A program made the position numbers and the translations under genes. The notes beneath the pieces were generated by a model. That model was given only the letters and a program-made list of their open reading frames with translations, was not told the DNA's origin and did not search any database. A DNA stretch of 24,697 bases from a virus, in IMG/VR virus record IMGVR_UViG_3300010885_037255, positions 1 to 24,697 of that record; one strand, given 5' to 3'. Numbering within the stretch: position 1 is the stretch's first letter; each line of letters opens with the position of its first letter. This document shows positions 7,233 to 15,114 of the stretch, piece after piece.

Positions 7233-7260
7233 AGTATAGCACGAAGCAAGAAAAAGTCAA
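7233..7260 (-). promoter_or_regulatory. Sigma70-like promoter for the uvsW operon
   Basis: On the minus strand the -35 element reads TTGACT (bases 7260-7255) and the -10 reads TATACT (7238-7233), with 16 bases between. That is five of six matches at each element. Seventeen bases follow before the ATG at 7217. This is one of the clearest host-type promoters in the window and implies early expression of the 445-aa gene, uvsW and probably the following block. Confidence 0.7.
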
Positions 7261-7276
7261 CAGTGATGGAACTTTT

Positions 7277-7681
7277 ATGAGAAGGAAAAAAGCACTAAAA
7301 TTAAGACGCAAAATACAAGCGGAAACACTCGGTCATAAAGGTCCTTATCTTACCAGTAGACGTGCCATAGATCTTTGGTTTCGTTATATTAATCGAGCAG
7401 TGTTCGATAATCACTTGCCTAATTTTGACAAGATTATAATCAAAAAATGGTTGAAGCAGGCCATGGGACAGGTGTGTGCTTATCCAGACAAAAATCCTAA
7501 AAGATTTGAATTGGAAATGTTAAAAAAATATAACACCAAGCGAGATTTTATAGAGACATTAGCACACGAGATGATCCATCTATACCAAATGAAATTGAAG
7601 AAAGATACTGGCAATCACAACAGCATATTCTATAGTTTTAGACCAAGATTTAAATTTATTGGCTTAGGACTTTCTTTGTAA
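7277..7681 (+). CDS. SprT-like zinc metallopeptidase, 134 aa
   Basis: The zinc-protease signature is HEMIH at residues 97-101 (ETLAHEMIHLYQ), followed by TGNHNSIFYSFRPRF with the likely third ligand H114. This is the SprT-like arrangement (HExxH then an NH/GH-containing helix). The N-terminus is strongly basic (MRRKKALKLRRK), suiting DNA association. Cellular SprT/SPRTN proteins cleave DNA-bound proteins; phage versions are common in marine T4-like phages but their targets are unknown. The length covers only the catalytic domain without the C-terminal zinc ribbon. The start ATG at 7277 is the first in frame. It is divergent from the uvsW operon and converges with the glycan operon, overlapping it by 26 bases. 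Confidence 0.8.
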   Translation: MRRKKALKLRRKIQAETLGHKGPYLTSRRAIDLWFRYINRAVFDNHLPNFDKIIIKKWLKQAMGQVCAYPDKNPKRFELEMLKKYNTKRDFIETLAHEMIHLYQMKLKKDTGNHNSIFYSFRPRFKFIGLGLSL

Positions 7682-8399
7682 ATTCTTCGTAAGTTATTAA
7701 TTGAGTGTTTCCTAAATCTGTTCCTGTTTGAAGATGGTGTAAGAATTCTGGGGGATTGTCGTGCACCACAGTGAAGTTGCAATAAGGACGTTGTTTTATC
7801 AGTGTTCGAAATTGTTTCAGCCATCCTCCAAAAACAAGATCGCTATGTCTTTCGTTATAAAAAATAGTGTCTTGATAGATATTATTAAGTTTATTTTTTC
7901 CGTATTCTCGAAAATCAAATCCTATGAGATGTATATTTTTATGACCGTGAACACAAGCCGTCCACATGGCCTGTTGGCCAGAAACCCAATGAGGATTATT
8001 GGGTATAAGATGTAGTTTTCCAGGATAACGATTAACTTCCAAAGAAGGAGCATAACATATGCATTTTTCATAAACTCGATCTTCTATTATGCCTTTGGTC
8101 ATTTTTGAGTCAACCATGAACAAATAATCGGGGATAAAATCTCTATAGAGAGCGTTACACCCGTATATCTGCCCAGATGTTTTTAAAAGATTCAAATCAA
8201 ATCCTTTCCTAGAAGGACCGTTGCCAATGATATAAGCATTTCCTTGAGGTACTGCTCTAACTCGATCTTCATAGAACGCAGTTTCCTGTATTTTTTTACC
8301 TCCTCTTATAATAGTTTTTACTACGACGGTCTCTCCTTTATAAGGTTTCCACTCTAGAGGAGTTATTTCTTCTGTATTTCTAATTTTTATATTTTTCAT
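7656..8399 (-). CDS. Glycan-associated protein with GNGPS motif (GT42 or DUF115/MptE-like), 247 aa
   Basis: Residues 55-66 read AYIIGNGPSRKG, the nucleotide-binding loop seen in GT42 sialyltransferases (CST-type 'NGPSL') and in DUF115/MptE-like proteins. A strand-turn follows (IYGCNALYRDFIPDYLFMVD) as in the same Rossmann-like fold. A later HLIGFDFREYG carries the 'GxDf' element of DUF115-type proteins. The first 50 residues lack a signal peptide. A transferase using a CMP- or other NDP-sugar is the likely role; substrate unknown. The start overlaps the previous gene's stop as ATGA, making it the last of a three-gene minus-strand operon (10173 to 7656). The assignment to GT42 versus DUF115 is open. 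Confidence 0.65.
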   Translation of the reverse strand: MKNIKIRNTEEITPLEWKPYKGETVVVKTIIRGGKKIQETAFYEDRVRAVPQGNAYIIGNGPSRKGFDLNLLKTSGQIYGCNALYRDFIPDYLFMVDSKMTKGIIEDRVYEKCICYAPSLEVNRYPGKLHLIPNNPHWVSGQQAMWTACVHGHKNIHLIGFDFREYGKNKLNNIYQDTIFYNERHSDLVFGGWLKQFRTLIKQRPYCNFTVVHDNPPEFLHHLQTGTDLGNTQLITYEEFTKKVLSQ

Positions 8400-9268
8400 C
8401 TTATGTATTTTTCTTCAAGACGTTGTCTTATTCTAGCCCATGGCAATCCTTCACGTATCTCTGATACCGTCCATTCTGTATAAGCCAATTTATTTGCCCA
8501 CTGTTGACGTTCGGGCATTGTAGGATTTTCTATTTTTGATAAAGAATGATTGCCCACATCATAGCATAGACTTGATTCGCTCACAAATACAGGTATACCA
8601 TTGATAACAGATTCTATAGCTGGATTAGAAGAATAATTAATTACTGCCCAAGCCGACTTTAAAGTTTTTTTAAAATCTGTGTCATCATAGGTATTTAGAT
8701 CTCTTTGTGGTTTTCCTATTTTAACGTTGGTATATTTTTTTTCGTTAAGATCAAATACATTTCTAGGATGTGGTCTCACCAATATTGGACGATCACTATA
8801 TTTTCTAATCTCAATTATTTGTTGTTCAACCCAATCATTCATACTTGGTTTTTCTCTCCACTGATGACTAGCATCGTGTTGTCCACATATTATTATAGTG
8901 TTTCCGGTCTGTTTCCATGGTTTCATTTCTATATTAAATTTAGGCCATCTTTTATCATCAAACTTATCATTTGCAAAATCAGCATCTCTGTTTATACCAT
9001 TGATACCTATTTTCCATGTGCTATTTCTTTTGAGACCTCCCACTTCCATTACAACAACAGGTTTATTACGTTCTTGAAAATTATTCCATATTTCTCTATT
9101 GGCAGACATTCTGCCAGACCATAATACAGACCAAATAACAGCAACATCACAGTCTTCATCTTTATTGATAGACATGTTTTCTCCTTTTGATCGTAGATGT
9201 TCTATAAAAGCATTAAAAACAGGACGGCTATTTAAACTGCCATTTTGTGGGAATATTGCTATTTTCAT
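8396..9268 (-). CDS. GT-B-like glycosyltransferase paralog A (capsule-synthesis type), 290 aa
   Basis: The frame is open from 9310, but the ATG at 9268 overlaps the upstream TGA as ATGA and begins MKIAIFPQNGSLNSRPVF, so I use it. The product is one of four related proteins here. Family features are a first-domain block WKIGINGIN...KFNIEMKPWKQTG, then IIICGQHDASHQW, a strand-HP motif ILVRPHPRN, and AWAVINYSSNPAIESVINGIPVFV. The last resembles the donor-binding 'S-x-x-x-x-E-x-x-x-x-G-x-P' of GT-B capsule and Kdo-type transferases. It closes with a shared tail LSKIENPTMPERQQW. Likely to transfer an activated sugar in the island's glycan; donor and acceptor unknown. Middle gene of the 10173-7656 operon. 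Confidence 0.7.
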   Translation of the reverse strand: MKIAIFPQNGSLNSRPVFNAFIEHLRSKGENMSINKDEDCDVAVIWSVLWSGRMSANREIWNNFQERNKPVVVMEVGGLKRNSTWKIGINGINRDADFANDKFDDKRWPKFNIEMKPWKQTGNTIIICGQHDASHQWREKPSMNDWVEQQIIEIRKYSDRPILVRPHPRNVFDLNEKKYTNVKIGKPQRDLNTYDDTDFKKTLKSAWAVINYSSNPAIESVINGIPVFVSESSLCYDVGNHSLSKIENPTMPERQQWANKLAYTEWTVSEIREGLPWARIRQRLEEKYIR

Positions 9269-10173
9269 TTTAATGAAGGTGGAACTTTTTTCCAATAATC
9301 CACGTTCCATATATTTGCTGGAGCATCTTTCATGGGTGGTCTCAAATCTGCTTTGGCACTGCTGCCTAGTTTTTTTCTTTTGCCTTTCATATGATCCATA
9401 TACAATCCTAATTCACTATTAATAAACACATGATGTCCTTTCACATTCTTACCGTAGCCAATATCATTTACCTGTATGTTGTATTTCTCTTGAAATTTTC
9501 TAGCTAGGTGCCAAAATACAAAACTATCATGCCATTCTAATAATTGAAATACTTCATTGGTAATGTATAATTTTTCCCATTCAGAAACAAATTCTTGTAT
9601 GTTAGGATGTCTTAAATTATATCCCACAAACCCGCATTCGGGATATTTGCCACCATCTTTTAATGCATATCTTTCTCGACCTAGGAAAGTTAACATAGTA
9701 TCTTTAGGTAGTAGAGTCTCAAGGAAATTTAATGGTACGGGTCTAAAAGTAAATGTATCAGCATCAATCCAAAGAACATAATCGTAAGCAGCAGAATTTC
9801 TCACAGCATTAATAACACAGAAAACTTTATTACTGAATCTCACAGCGTCCCAAAGAAAAGATCCTTTATTTTTATCCAATCCTCCTTGTTTTTTTAGAGC
9901 GGCCGGTCTTCGAACTCCATTCTCTATCTCTTGTAATTCTCCACATGCTATAGGATCATTTCTATGTTTGTTTTTAAATTTTAATAATTCTGGCTCGGCA
10001 GAGTTAAGATCTATCCAAGTAATTCTAGGATGATCATAGTTGGGTTTGGGCTCTTCAAGATAGACTACCAGATCCGTTTCATTTGGCCATTGTTCAGCGA
10101 TGCTCTTGATACCTCTACCTGAATAGAGATCCCATGTGCCTGGCTTATAGGAAGTGATTACTTTAATTTTCAT
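9265..10173 (-). CDS. GT-A glycosyltransferase, GT8-like, 302 aa
   Basis: A DxD metal- and nucleotide-sugar-binding motif sits at residues 137-139 in YVLWIDADTFTF, after an alpha/beta N-terminal domain starting MKIKVITSYKPGTW. Downstream are GFVGYNLRHP and a C-terminal His-rich element (LGLYMDHMKGKRK) where GT8-like enzymes place the second metal-binding His. Together these support a GT-A fold transferase, probably membrane-peripheral and cytoplasmic, since no transmembrane segment or signal peptide is present. It is the first gene of the operon continuing to 8396 and 7656. Upstream lies a 32-base divergent gap with the methyltransferase at 10206. Sugar and linkage cannot be told from sequence. 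Confidence 0.75.
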   Translation of the reverse strand: MKIKVITSYKPGTWDLYSGRGIKSIAEQWPNETDLVVYLEEPKPNYDHPRITWIDLNSAEPELLKFKNKHRNDPIACGELQEIENGVRRPAALKKQGGLDKNKGSFLWDAVRFSNKVFCVINAVRNSAAYDYVLWIDADTFTFRPVPLNFLETLLPKDTMLTFLGRERYALKDGGKYPECGFVGYNLRHPNIQEFVSEWEKLYITNEVFQLLEWHDSFVFWHLARKFQEKYNIQVNDIGYGKNVKGHHVFINSELGLYMDHMKGKRKKLGSSAKADLRPPMKDAPANIWNVDYWKKVPPSLK

Positions 10174-10205
10174 ATTAAATATATGATATATTTACTTGGT
10201 ATCAA

Positions 10206-10805
10206 ATGCAACGAATTATTCACGATTTAACCTATATGCCCAAGGGTCATACAGGACATCTTTGTCCAACCAAAGACGTGGTTGATGCATGGCAAGAATT
10301 TTATAAAATATTTCCTTTTACCAATATGTTGCAATTTGGCTTCAACACCGGATGGAGCAGTGCATTATTCTTAACTATGTTTCCTGATGTAAAAATAACC
10401 AGTATAGAGATTGCAAAAACAGAAGCGGCTCAAAGAGGAGCGGAGATTTTAGAGAATAAATTTTTTAATAGACACCACATTGTGTGGGGAGACAGTCAAG
10501 AAGTAGGTAAAGAAATAATGGAAGGAAATAAAAAATTACCCTTAGAAAAATATAATATTGCTTTTATAGACGGAGGACATTCTGCTCCTGTTGTAGAGAA
10601 AGATATAGAATTATCTCTACATTTAGGAATTAAAAATTTTGTATTTGATGATGCACAATTACCTCAAATTAATTTACCAACATTAACTAAGTCTAGAAAT
10701 TTAAGATTAATTAGTAAAAAAATTTATCAGGCAACAAAATGGAAATATTCGGGTTATCGTCCTTTAGGTAGTAAAATTATTCTTGCATATTATCAAAATC
10801 TTTAA
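10206..10805 (+). CDS. Class I SAM-dependent methyltransferase, 199 aa
   Basis: The SAM-binding motif I region is MLQFGFNTGWSSALFL (41-56), with the acidic end of strand 2 at TSIEIA (65-70). Motif post-strand 4 is IAFIDGGHSAPVVEKD (118-133), the 'DGGHS' typical of the Methyltransf_24 type O-methyltransferases. The 199 residues cover a minimal Rossmann methyltransferase. The partial gene at the right edge (24322-24697) has an equivalent DDGSH motif, so the phage carries two enzymes of this class. Within the glycan island a sugar O-methyltransferase is the natural reading. It lies alone on the plus strand between two minus-strand operons and ends one base before the convergent asparagine synthase gene. 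No clear Shine-Dalgarno precedes the ATG. Confidence 0.75.
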   Translation: MQRIIHDLTYMPKGHTGHLCPTKDVVDAWQEFYKIFPFTNMLQFGFNTGWSSALFLTMFPDVKITSIEIAKTEAAQRGAEILENKFFNRHHIVWGDSQEVGKEIMEGNKKLPLEKYNIAFIDGGHSAPVVEKDIELSLHLGIKNFVFDDAQLPQINLPTLTKSRNLRLISKKIYQATKWKYSGYRPLGSKIILAYYQNL

Positions 10806-12521
10806 TTATTCCATACTATAACATTTAATCCAGTCTTTCATTACCCACGACGGAATTAAGGCTTTGCCTGCTTTTTGACTTACTGTAACTTGGTCTAATA
10901 TAGACTTTTCTCCCATACTATTTGTATAAAAATTTTTTAAATTTTTATCGACATCCATAGTTAACCATTGTCCAATCGGTACGGTCCACCCAGTTTTTTG
11001 TTTGTTAATTATTGCATCGGGTAGTAATCCTTTATAGGCAATTTTAGTTAACAACTTAGTTTCGTGTTTATTTTTGCCTATTTTATAATTTGTTGGTATG
11101 TCTAGACAGTATTGCATAAACATCTTTGTAGTTAAAGGAAAACGACCTTCCATACCGAATGCCATACCATACTTGTCATTCCTAGCAAAGAATTCATTGG
11201 GCGCTTGTGCTACACAATCAAGAGCCATATAAGATGCTATTGGATCTGCAGGATTCCATAAAGTATCAGGATATAATTTTATCAATTCTTCTCTCAACAC
11301 TGTTGCTGATAGAGTTGGTACTCCAACCACTAGTGGTCTTTTTATTCTTTTTAACCATTTATCTATAACGTCACTCCAAGAATTAAATCTTTCATCTCTC
11401 ATTTTCCAATACTTAGGATATCCTCCTAATATCTCATCTCCCATATCTCCTGCCATGGTTATAATCGTGCTTGCTTCGGATAATTTACGATTAGTGTGAT
11501 AGTACATGCTCATGCTAGGATTATATACAGGTTGCTCCATGAAATAGATACTATTATTCCATGATGCAATAATGTCGTTAGGAGTAATAATAATTTCGTT
11601 GTGATTAAATTTTTCTTGCTCTGCTAATATTTTTGCACAAGCAGCATCGCTATTATAATCTTCATCGGTTACGACATTGGGTTCCATTCGATTAGTAAAT
11701 GTATTCACTGCACCGTGTATCTTCATCATCTCATAAGCTACCACACTGCTGTCTAATCCACCACTGAGAAATACTCCCATCTGTCTTCGTCCTATGCTAC
11801 ACATCTGTACAGTCTTTTTAACTTTATCTCTAAATTCACCAGGATCAAAAGATCCGTTGGATCTAGGAGTGATATAAATTCTCTCTGATGATTTTATTCT
11901 TTTATTTGTGCAATCATATGTGATTGTTTCTCCAGGCATTAATTGTTTTATGTTAGAAAAGAATGTGTTTCTGGTAGCATTAATACCTGTGAGACTCATA
12001 CAACTGATTGCTAACTGATCTATCCTTCTAGAGTTAGGTACTCGATCTAACATACCTTTTATTTCAGAACCAAATATCAACCCTTCTTCTGTTTCAGCGT
12101 AGTACAGAGGTTTAATGCCAGCGTGATCTCGACTTAATATAAGTTGTCTTGTTTGAGTATTATAATAAGCAAAGGCATGCATACTATCAATTTGCTCAAT
12201 AAATCTTACACCGTAATAATCCAATCCCCATGCTAATAATTCTGTATCACATGAGGTCTTGGGTTGAAATTCTCTATATTTTTTTATTAAATCAAAATAG
12301 TTAAAGATCTCTCCATTATAGATTAATATGTTACCTCTGCCAGTGCTCCATGGCTGATGAGAGACTTCGGGTTGATCGGTTATACTTAAAAGATTATGTC
12401 CTAAAGTAATATAGTCGTCGTTCCAGATATCGTGCCCATCTGGTCCTCGATGTTCGCAAATCTTTATATATTTTTCTACAAATTCTCTATCTCGTTTGGT
12501 TATACCATATATGCCGCACAT
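10806..12521 (-). CDS. asnB: Asparagine synthase (glutamine-hydrolysing)-like amidotransferase, 571 aa
   Basis: The start MCGIYG exposes Cys2 as the N-terminal nucleophile of the class II glutaminase domain, followed by RGPDG (25-29) and NGEIFNY (69-75), all hallmark residues. The synthetase domain begins near residue 215 and contains the PP-loop SGGLDSS (253-259) that activates the carboxylate with ATP. Length is close to AsnB (about 550). Classical members turn aspartate into asparagine. Relatives in O-antigen and capsule loci amidate uronic acids or other sugar carboxylates, which fits the surrounding glycosyltransferases better. It is the third gene of the minus operon 14314-10806, starting one base after the stop of paralog B. 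Enzyme class is firm; substrate is inferred. Confidence 0.9.
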   Translation of the reverse strand: MCGIYGITKRDREFVEKYIKICEHRGPDGHDIWNDDYITLGHNLLSITDQPEVSHQPWSTGRGNILIYNGEIFNYFDLIKKYREFQPKTSCDTELLAWGLDYYGVRFIEQIDSMHAFAYYNTQTRQLILSRDHAGIKPLYYAETEEGLIFGSEIKGMLDRVPNSRRIDQLAISCMSLTGINATRNTFFSNIKQLMPGETITYDCTNKRIKSSERIYITPRSNGSFDPGEFRDKVKKTVQMCSIGRRQMGVFLSGGLDSSVVAYEMMKIHGAVNTFTNRMEPNVVTDEDYNSDAACAKILAEQEKFNHNEIIITPNDIIASWNNSIYFMEQPVYNPSMSMYYHTNRKLSEASTIITMAGDMGDEILGGYPKYWKMRDERFNSWSDVIDKWLKRIKRPLVVGVPTLSATVLREELIKLYPDTLWNPADPIASYMALDCVAQAPNEFFARNDKYGMAFGMEGRFPLTTKMFMQYCLDIPTNYKIGKNKHETKLLTKIAYKGLLPDAIINKQKTGWTVPIGQWLTMDVDKNLKNFYTNSMGEKSILDQVTVSQKAGKALIPSWVMKDWIKCYSME

Positions 12522-12522
12522 A

Positions 12523-13509
12523 TTATAATCCTAATCGCTGTTTAAATCTACGAAACACCGTACCGTTTTTAATTTCTTCAGTGGTCCACATTTTATATCC
12601 TAAGTCATTCAACCATTGTGTCCTATCAGGATATTCTGGTGATTCTATTTTGGTTAAATCTTTATTGGCCACCGGCCAGCATATCGCTAGATCTGAAGTA
12701 CAGAAGGTGGGTATACCTCTCACACAACTGTCTGTGCTAGCTGTTGAATTGTGTGTCACCACTGCATGACAATTAGCAATTGCTTCTTGAAAATTATATC
12801 GATAATATTTTTTTTCATCGCCCGACCAAAACTTTTTATCTCCTATAATTAATTCAACATCTTGTGGAAATTCTTTTCTTCTATCTTCCATTACAGCCAT
12901 ATGATTAGGATGTGGCCTCACTAAAAATTTTTTAGAAGTCAACGGTCTTAATATTTTATAAACTCTATTAAACCAATCAATAGGATCTAATTCATTCATA
13001 CTCCAGTTGTCTTTAGGTTGCAGCACAAATAGTATTGGATCTTCTGGGTTGGATTTTTTCCACGGATCGTTCTTAATACTCCATAAGTTTTTCATCATTT
13101 CCCAACGATCTGGTGGAGAGTTATCTGATAGGAAATTGCCGTTATTCATAGGAGAATATAGAGCCACTCTCCAGTGATGACGTGGATGATCCACTGTGTT
13201 TCCAAAACTGCTCAATAGACCACCATCGAATGTGATAATATAGATACCTTTCTCTTTGGCACGTTCTACTAATTCTAATCTTCTGCCTTTGGTATGATGT
13301 CTTTGATTCGTACCTCCATAACCAAACATACAACCAATTGGCGCTGTGGGTTCCATTTCTCCTTTGATAGTTGGACCGTCTAGTTTTTCATTCACAATGA
13401 TAGGATTATCTCCACAAGCTCGTATTCCTTCGGCCATGTGTTTAAGAAGGTCCCAGCTGGCTCCTCGACGCCTATCTTTTACTGTCCTTCTAAAAATCTC
13501 AACATCCAT
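12523..13509 (-). CDS. GT-B-like glycosyltransferase paralog B (capsule-synthesis type), 328 aa
   Basis: Longest of the four paralogs. It keeps the motifs most completely: ILFVLQPKDNWSMNE with a Q-P pair, KKFLVRPHPNHMAV with an H-P pair, then CHAVVTHNSTASTDSCVRGIP and the shared tail LTKIESPEYPDRTQW. Q-P and H-P pairs are reported for beta-Kdo type GT-B enzymes of capsule export systems, so this copy is the best candidate for an active transferase, although the match is by eye. The N-terminal block (ITFDGGLLSSFG, HWRVALYSPMNN) replaces the 'WRI-x-x-N' segment of the other paralogs. It starts 11 bases inside paralog C and is followed by asnB after one base. Confidence 0.72.
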   Translation of the reverse strand: MDVEIFRRTVKDRRRGASWDLLKHMAEGIRACGDNPIIVNEKLDGPTIKGEMEPTAPIGCMFGYGGTNQRHHTKGRRLELVERAKEKGIYIITFDGGLLSSFGNTVDHPRHHWRVALYSPMNNGNFLSDNSPPDRWEMMKNLWSIKNDPWKKSNPEDPILFVLQPKDNWSMNELDPIDWFNRVYKILRPLTSKKFLVRPHPNHMAVMEDRRKEFPQDVELIIGDKKFWSGDEKKYYRYNFQEAIANCHAVVTHNSTASTDSCVRGIPTFCTSDLAICWPVANKDLTKIESPEYPDRTQWLNDLGYKMWTTEEIKNGTVFRRFKQRLGL

Positions 13510-14314
13510 CTAATATACTCCACATCCATTTGTTGCTCATTTCTTCTTTTGTGAATTGTCCATATGCCAGCGAGTAATAACACGGCTCTCTGTCTACATA
13601 TTTAGGTGTTTCTATTTTTGAAAAATCTTGTTCTGCTATAGGCGCACAAGAATTCATGATATCTGTGAACACAGGTATGCCTCTTGCTGTAGCTTCTATG
13701 GTTATGTTGCTGTTAAATGTTACAATAGCATGTGTGTTGTCCCAATCAATTGGTGTTGTTGTGTCTTCGGTATCATTGGGTCCTGGCATTAGTCGACCCA
13801 ATTCGTCAATCTTACTATCTGGGTTATAACCTTTATTTCTTATAACTATCTCTCTATCAGTATTGGTACGAAGTGTTTCTAAAGTTTTAGATAACCAATT
13901 TTCCTGTTCAAACATAACCGCCATACTGTGTGTGGGTGGACACACCACAATTTTACGACCACCTTTCCTCCATGGTTCTATTTTGAATGGAAAATATTTT
14001 TTAAATCTATCACTGGGTCTAGCTTCTAAGAAATTTTTTACATGACCATTTTTAGTTATTCTCATCAGATACGGTTCGCCTCGACTTTCTCCCCAATAAG
14101 GTCGATCCATGAAATAAAAATCAATTTTATTTTTTTGAGCCCAATTATAGACTATGTTGGTGCCTCGTAATATTCCAAGTAATACGACTTTTTTTGCATC
14201 TCGTTGTTGTATCAATTGATTCCATGATAAAATTCTTGATCCTGGTAATCCTTGATGTATCCAATTTATATATTTTTCTGTAGCAGGTCTGTCAGTTTTA
14301 CTTAGGTAAATCAT
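13499..14314 (-). CDS. GT-B-like glycosyltransferase paralog C, 271 aa
   Basis: It shares with its paralogs the first-domain block FMDRPYWGESRGEPYLMRI...ARPSDRFKKY...IEPWRKGG and the second-domain series IVVCPPTHSM, REIVIRNKGYN, THAIVTFNSNITIEATARGIPVF and FSKIETPKYVDRE. The H-P pair that paralogs A and B have is replaced here by N-K-G, and the Q-P pair by P-P. Either substrate chemistry has changed or the copy is no longer a transferase. The 'N-S-x-x-x-x-E-A-x-x-x-G-I-P' donor region is intact. It is the first gene of the minus operon to asnB and overlaps paralog B by 11 bases. Start ATG at 14314 gives MIYLSKTDRPATE; no signal peptide. Confidence 0.7.
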   Translation of the reverse strand: MIYLSKTDRPATEKYINWIHQGLPGSRILSWNQLIQQRDAKKVVLLGILRGTNIVYNWAQKNKIDFYFMDRPYWGESRGEPYLMRITKNGHVKNFLEARPSDRFKKYFPFKIEPWRKGGRKIVVCPPTHSMAVMFEQENWLSKTLETLRTNTDREIVIRNKGYNPDSKIDELGRLMPGPNDTEDTTTPIDWDNTHAIVTFNSNITIEATARGIPVFTDIMNSCAPIAEQDFSKIETPKYVDREPCYYSLAYGQFTKEEMSNKWMWSILDGC

Positions 14315-14361
14315 TATTATTAATTATTTGTTTTTTCTATCGCTTAAATATAAAGATTGTC

Positions 14362-15114
14362 ATGAAGAATCTCATAATTCAATATTATATAGATACCAAA
14401 CTATATACTCAACCAAATTTCAATAATCTTGGTCCTAGTCCCGCCGAGCAATATTCTAGCTATAGTTTTCAATTGTATTGTAAAAAATATTCAATCGACT
14501 ATATTAAAATTACCAAACCTAAATTAGAATTTAAACATCCAACTTGGGAAAGATTTGATCTATGGTTAGATCGTTCATGGTGGAATAGATATGATAGAAT
14601 ACTATATGTGGATAGTGATGTTTTTGCGTTGCCATATGCTCCAAATATATTCAATGAATATCCGGATCTAGATACTTTTAAGGGAGCAAGATATGAAAAA
14701 TATAGAGGAGGAACAGCACAACAATGTAAAGAAATTACTAAAAATATTAGTTTATTTCAAGACATAAATGGAGAAGATATAAAAGCAAAATTTATACAAC
14801 CGGGAGTATTCATGTTGAACAAAAAATGCACAGAAGATATGTTACCTTACATTAGCCGATATAAAGATATTACAGATAATAAAATAGACGATGGTATGTT
14901 TTTAAATTATTGCATAGTAAAAAGCGGAGTATCTTCCAAAGACATGATTCCAAATTGGAATTTTAAAAACAACGGTTGCGAAAAGTTTAATAAAAAGTTT
15001 ACATATTTTTTACATGCTGCCGGGGGGAAAAAACATAAAAAAGGTAATATGTGGAACGTGTTGTCCAATCTTTATCCAGAAATAAAAATAGATTTTTCAC
15101 AGTTTGTTAATTAA
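14362..15114 (+). CDS. GT-A glycosyltransferase, GT8-like, 250 aa
   Basis: A DxD motif lies at residues 84-86 in RILYVDSDVFAL, with an N-terminal Rossmann-like strand MKNLIIQYYIDT. A mid-protein element GVFMLNKKC (148-156) follows, as in GT8-like enzymes (acceptor-loop 'G-x-x-x-x-N'). Near the C-terminus FLHAAGGKKHKKGNM has a His (H218) in the place of the GT8 H-x-x-G-x-x-K metal ligand. The 250-residue length is a bare catalytic domain. Codons are very AT-rich. It stands alone on the plus strand, divergent from paralog C with a 47-base gap, and overlaps the convergent GT61-like gene by 18 bases. Donor sugar unknown. Confidence 0.75.
   Translation: MKNLIIQYYIDTKLYTQPNFNNLGPSPAEQYSSYSFQLYCKKYSIDYIKITKPKLEFKHPTWERFDLWLDRSWWNRYDRILYVDSDVFALPYAPNIFNEYPDLDTFKGARYEKYRGGTAQQCKEITKNISLFQDINGEDIKAKFIQPGVFMLNKKCTEDMLPYISRYKDITDNKIDDGMFLNYCIVKSGVSSKDMIPNWNFKNNGCEKFNKKFTYFLHAAGGKKHKKGNMWNVLSNLYPEIKIDFSQFVN

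Noticed and set aside
9269-9310. N-terminal extension MERGLLEKSSTFIK of the paralog A gene
   Set aside because: It lies inside the upstream GT8-like gene, while the ATG at 9268 overlaps that gene's stop as ATGA and starts a typical first beta strand.
8705-9422. Long plus-strand frames (for example 139 aa at 8705-9124) opposite the glycan genes
   Set aside because: They are antisense shadows of coding sequence on the minus strand, with no ribosome site and no recognisable product.
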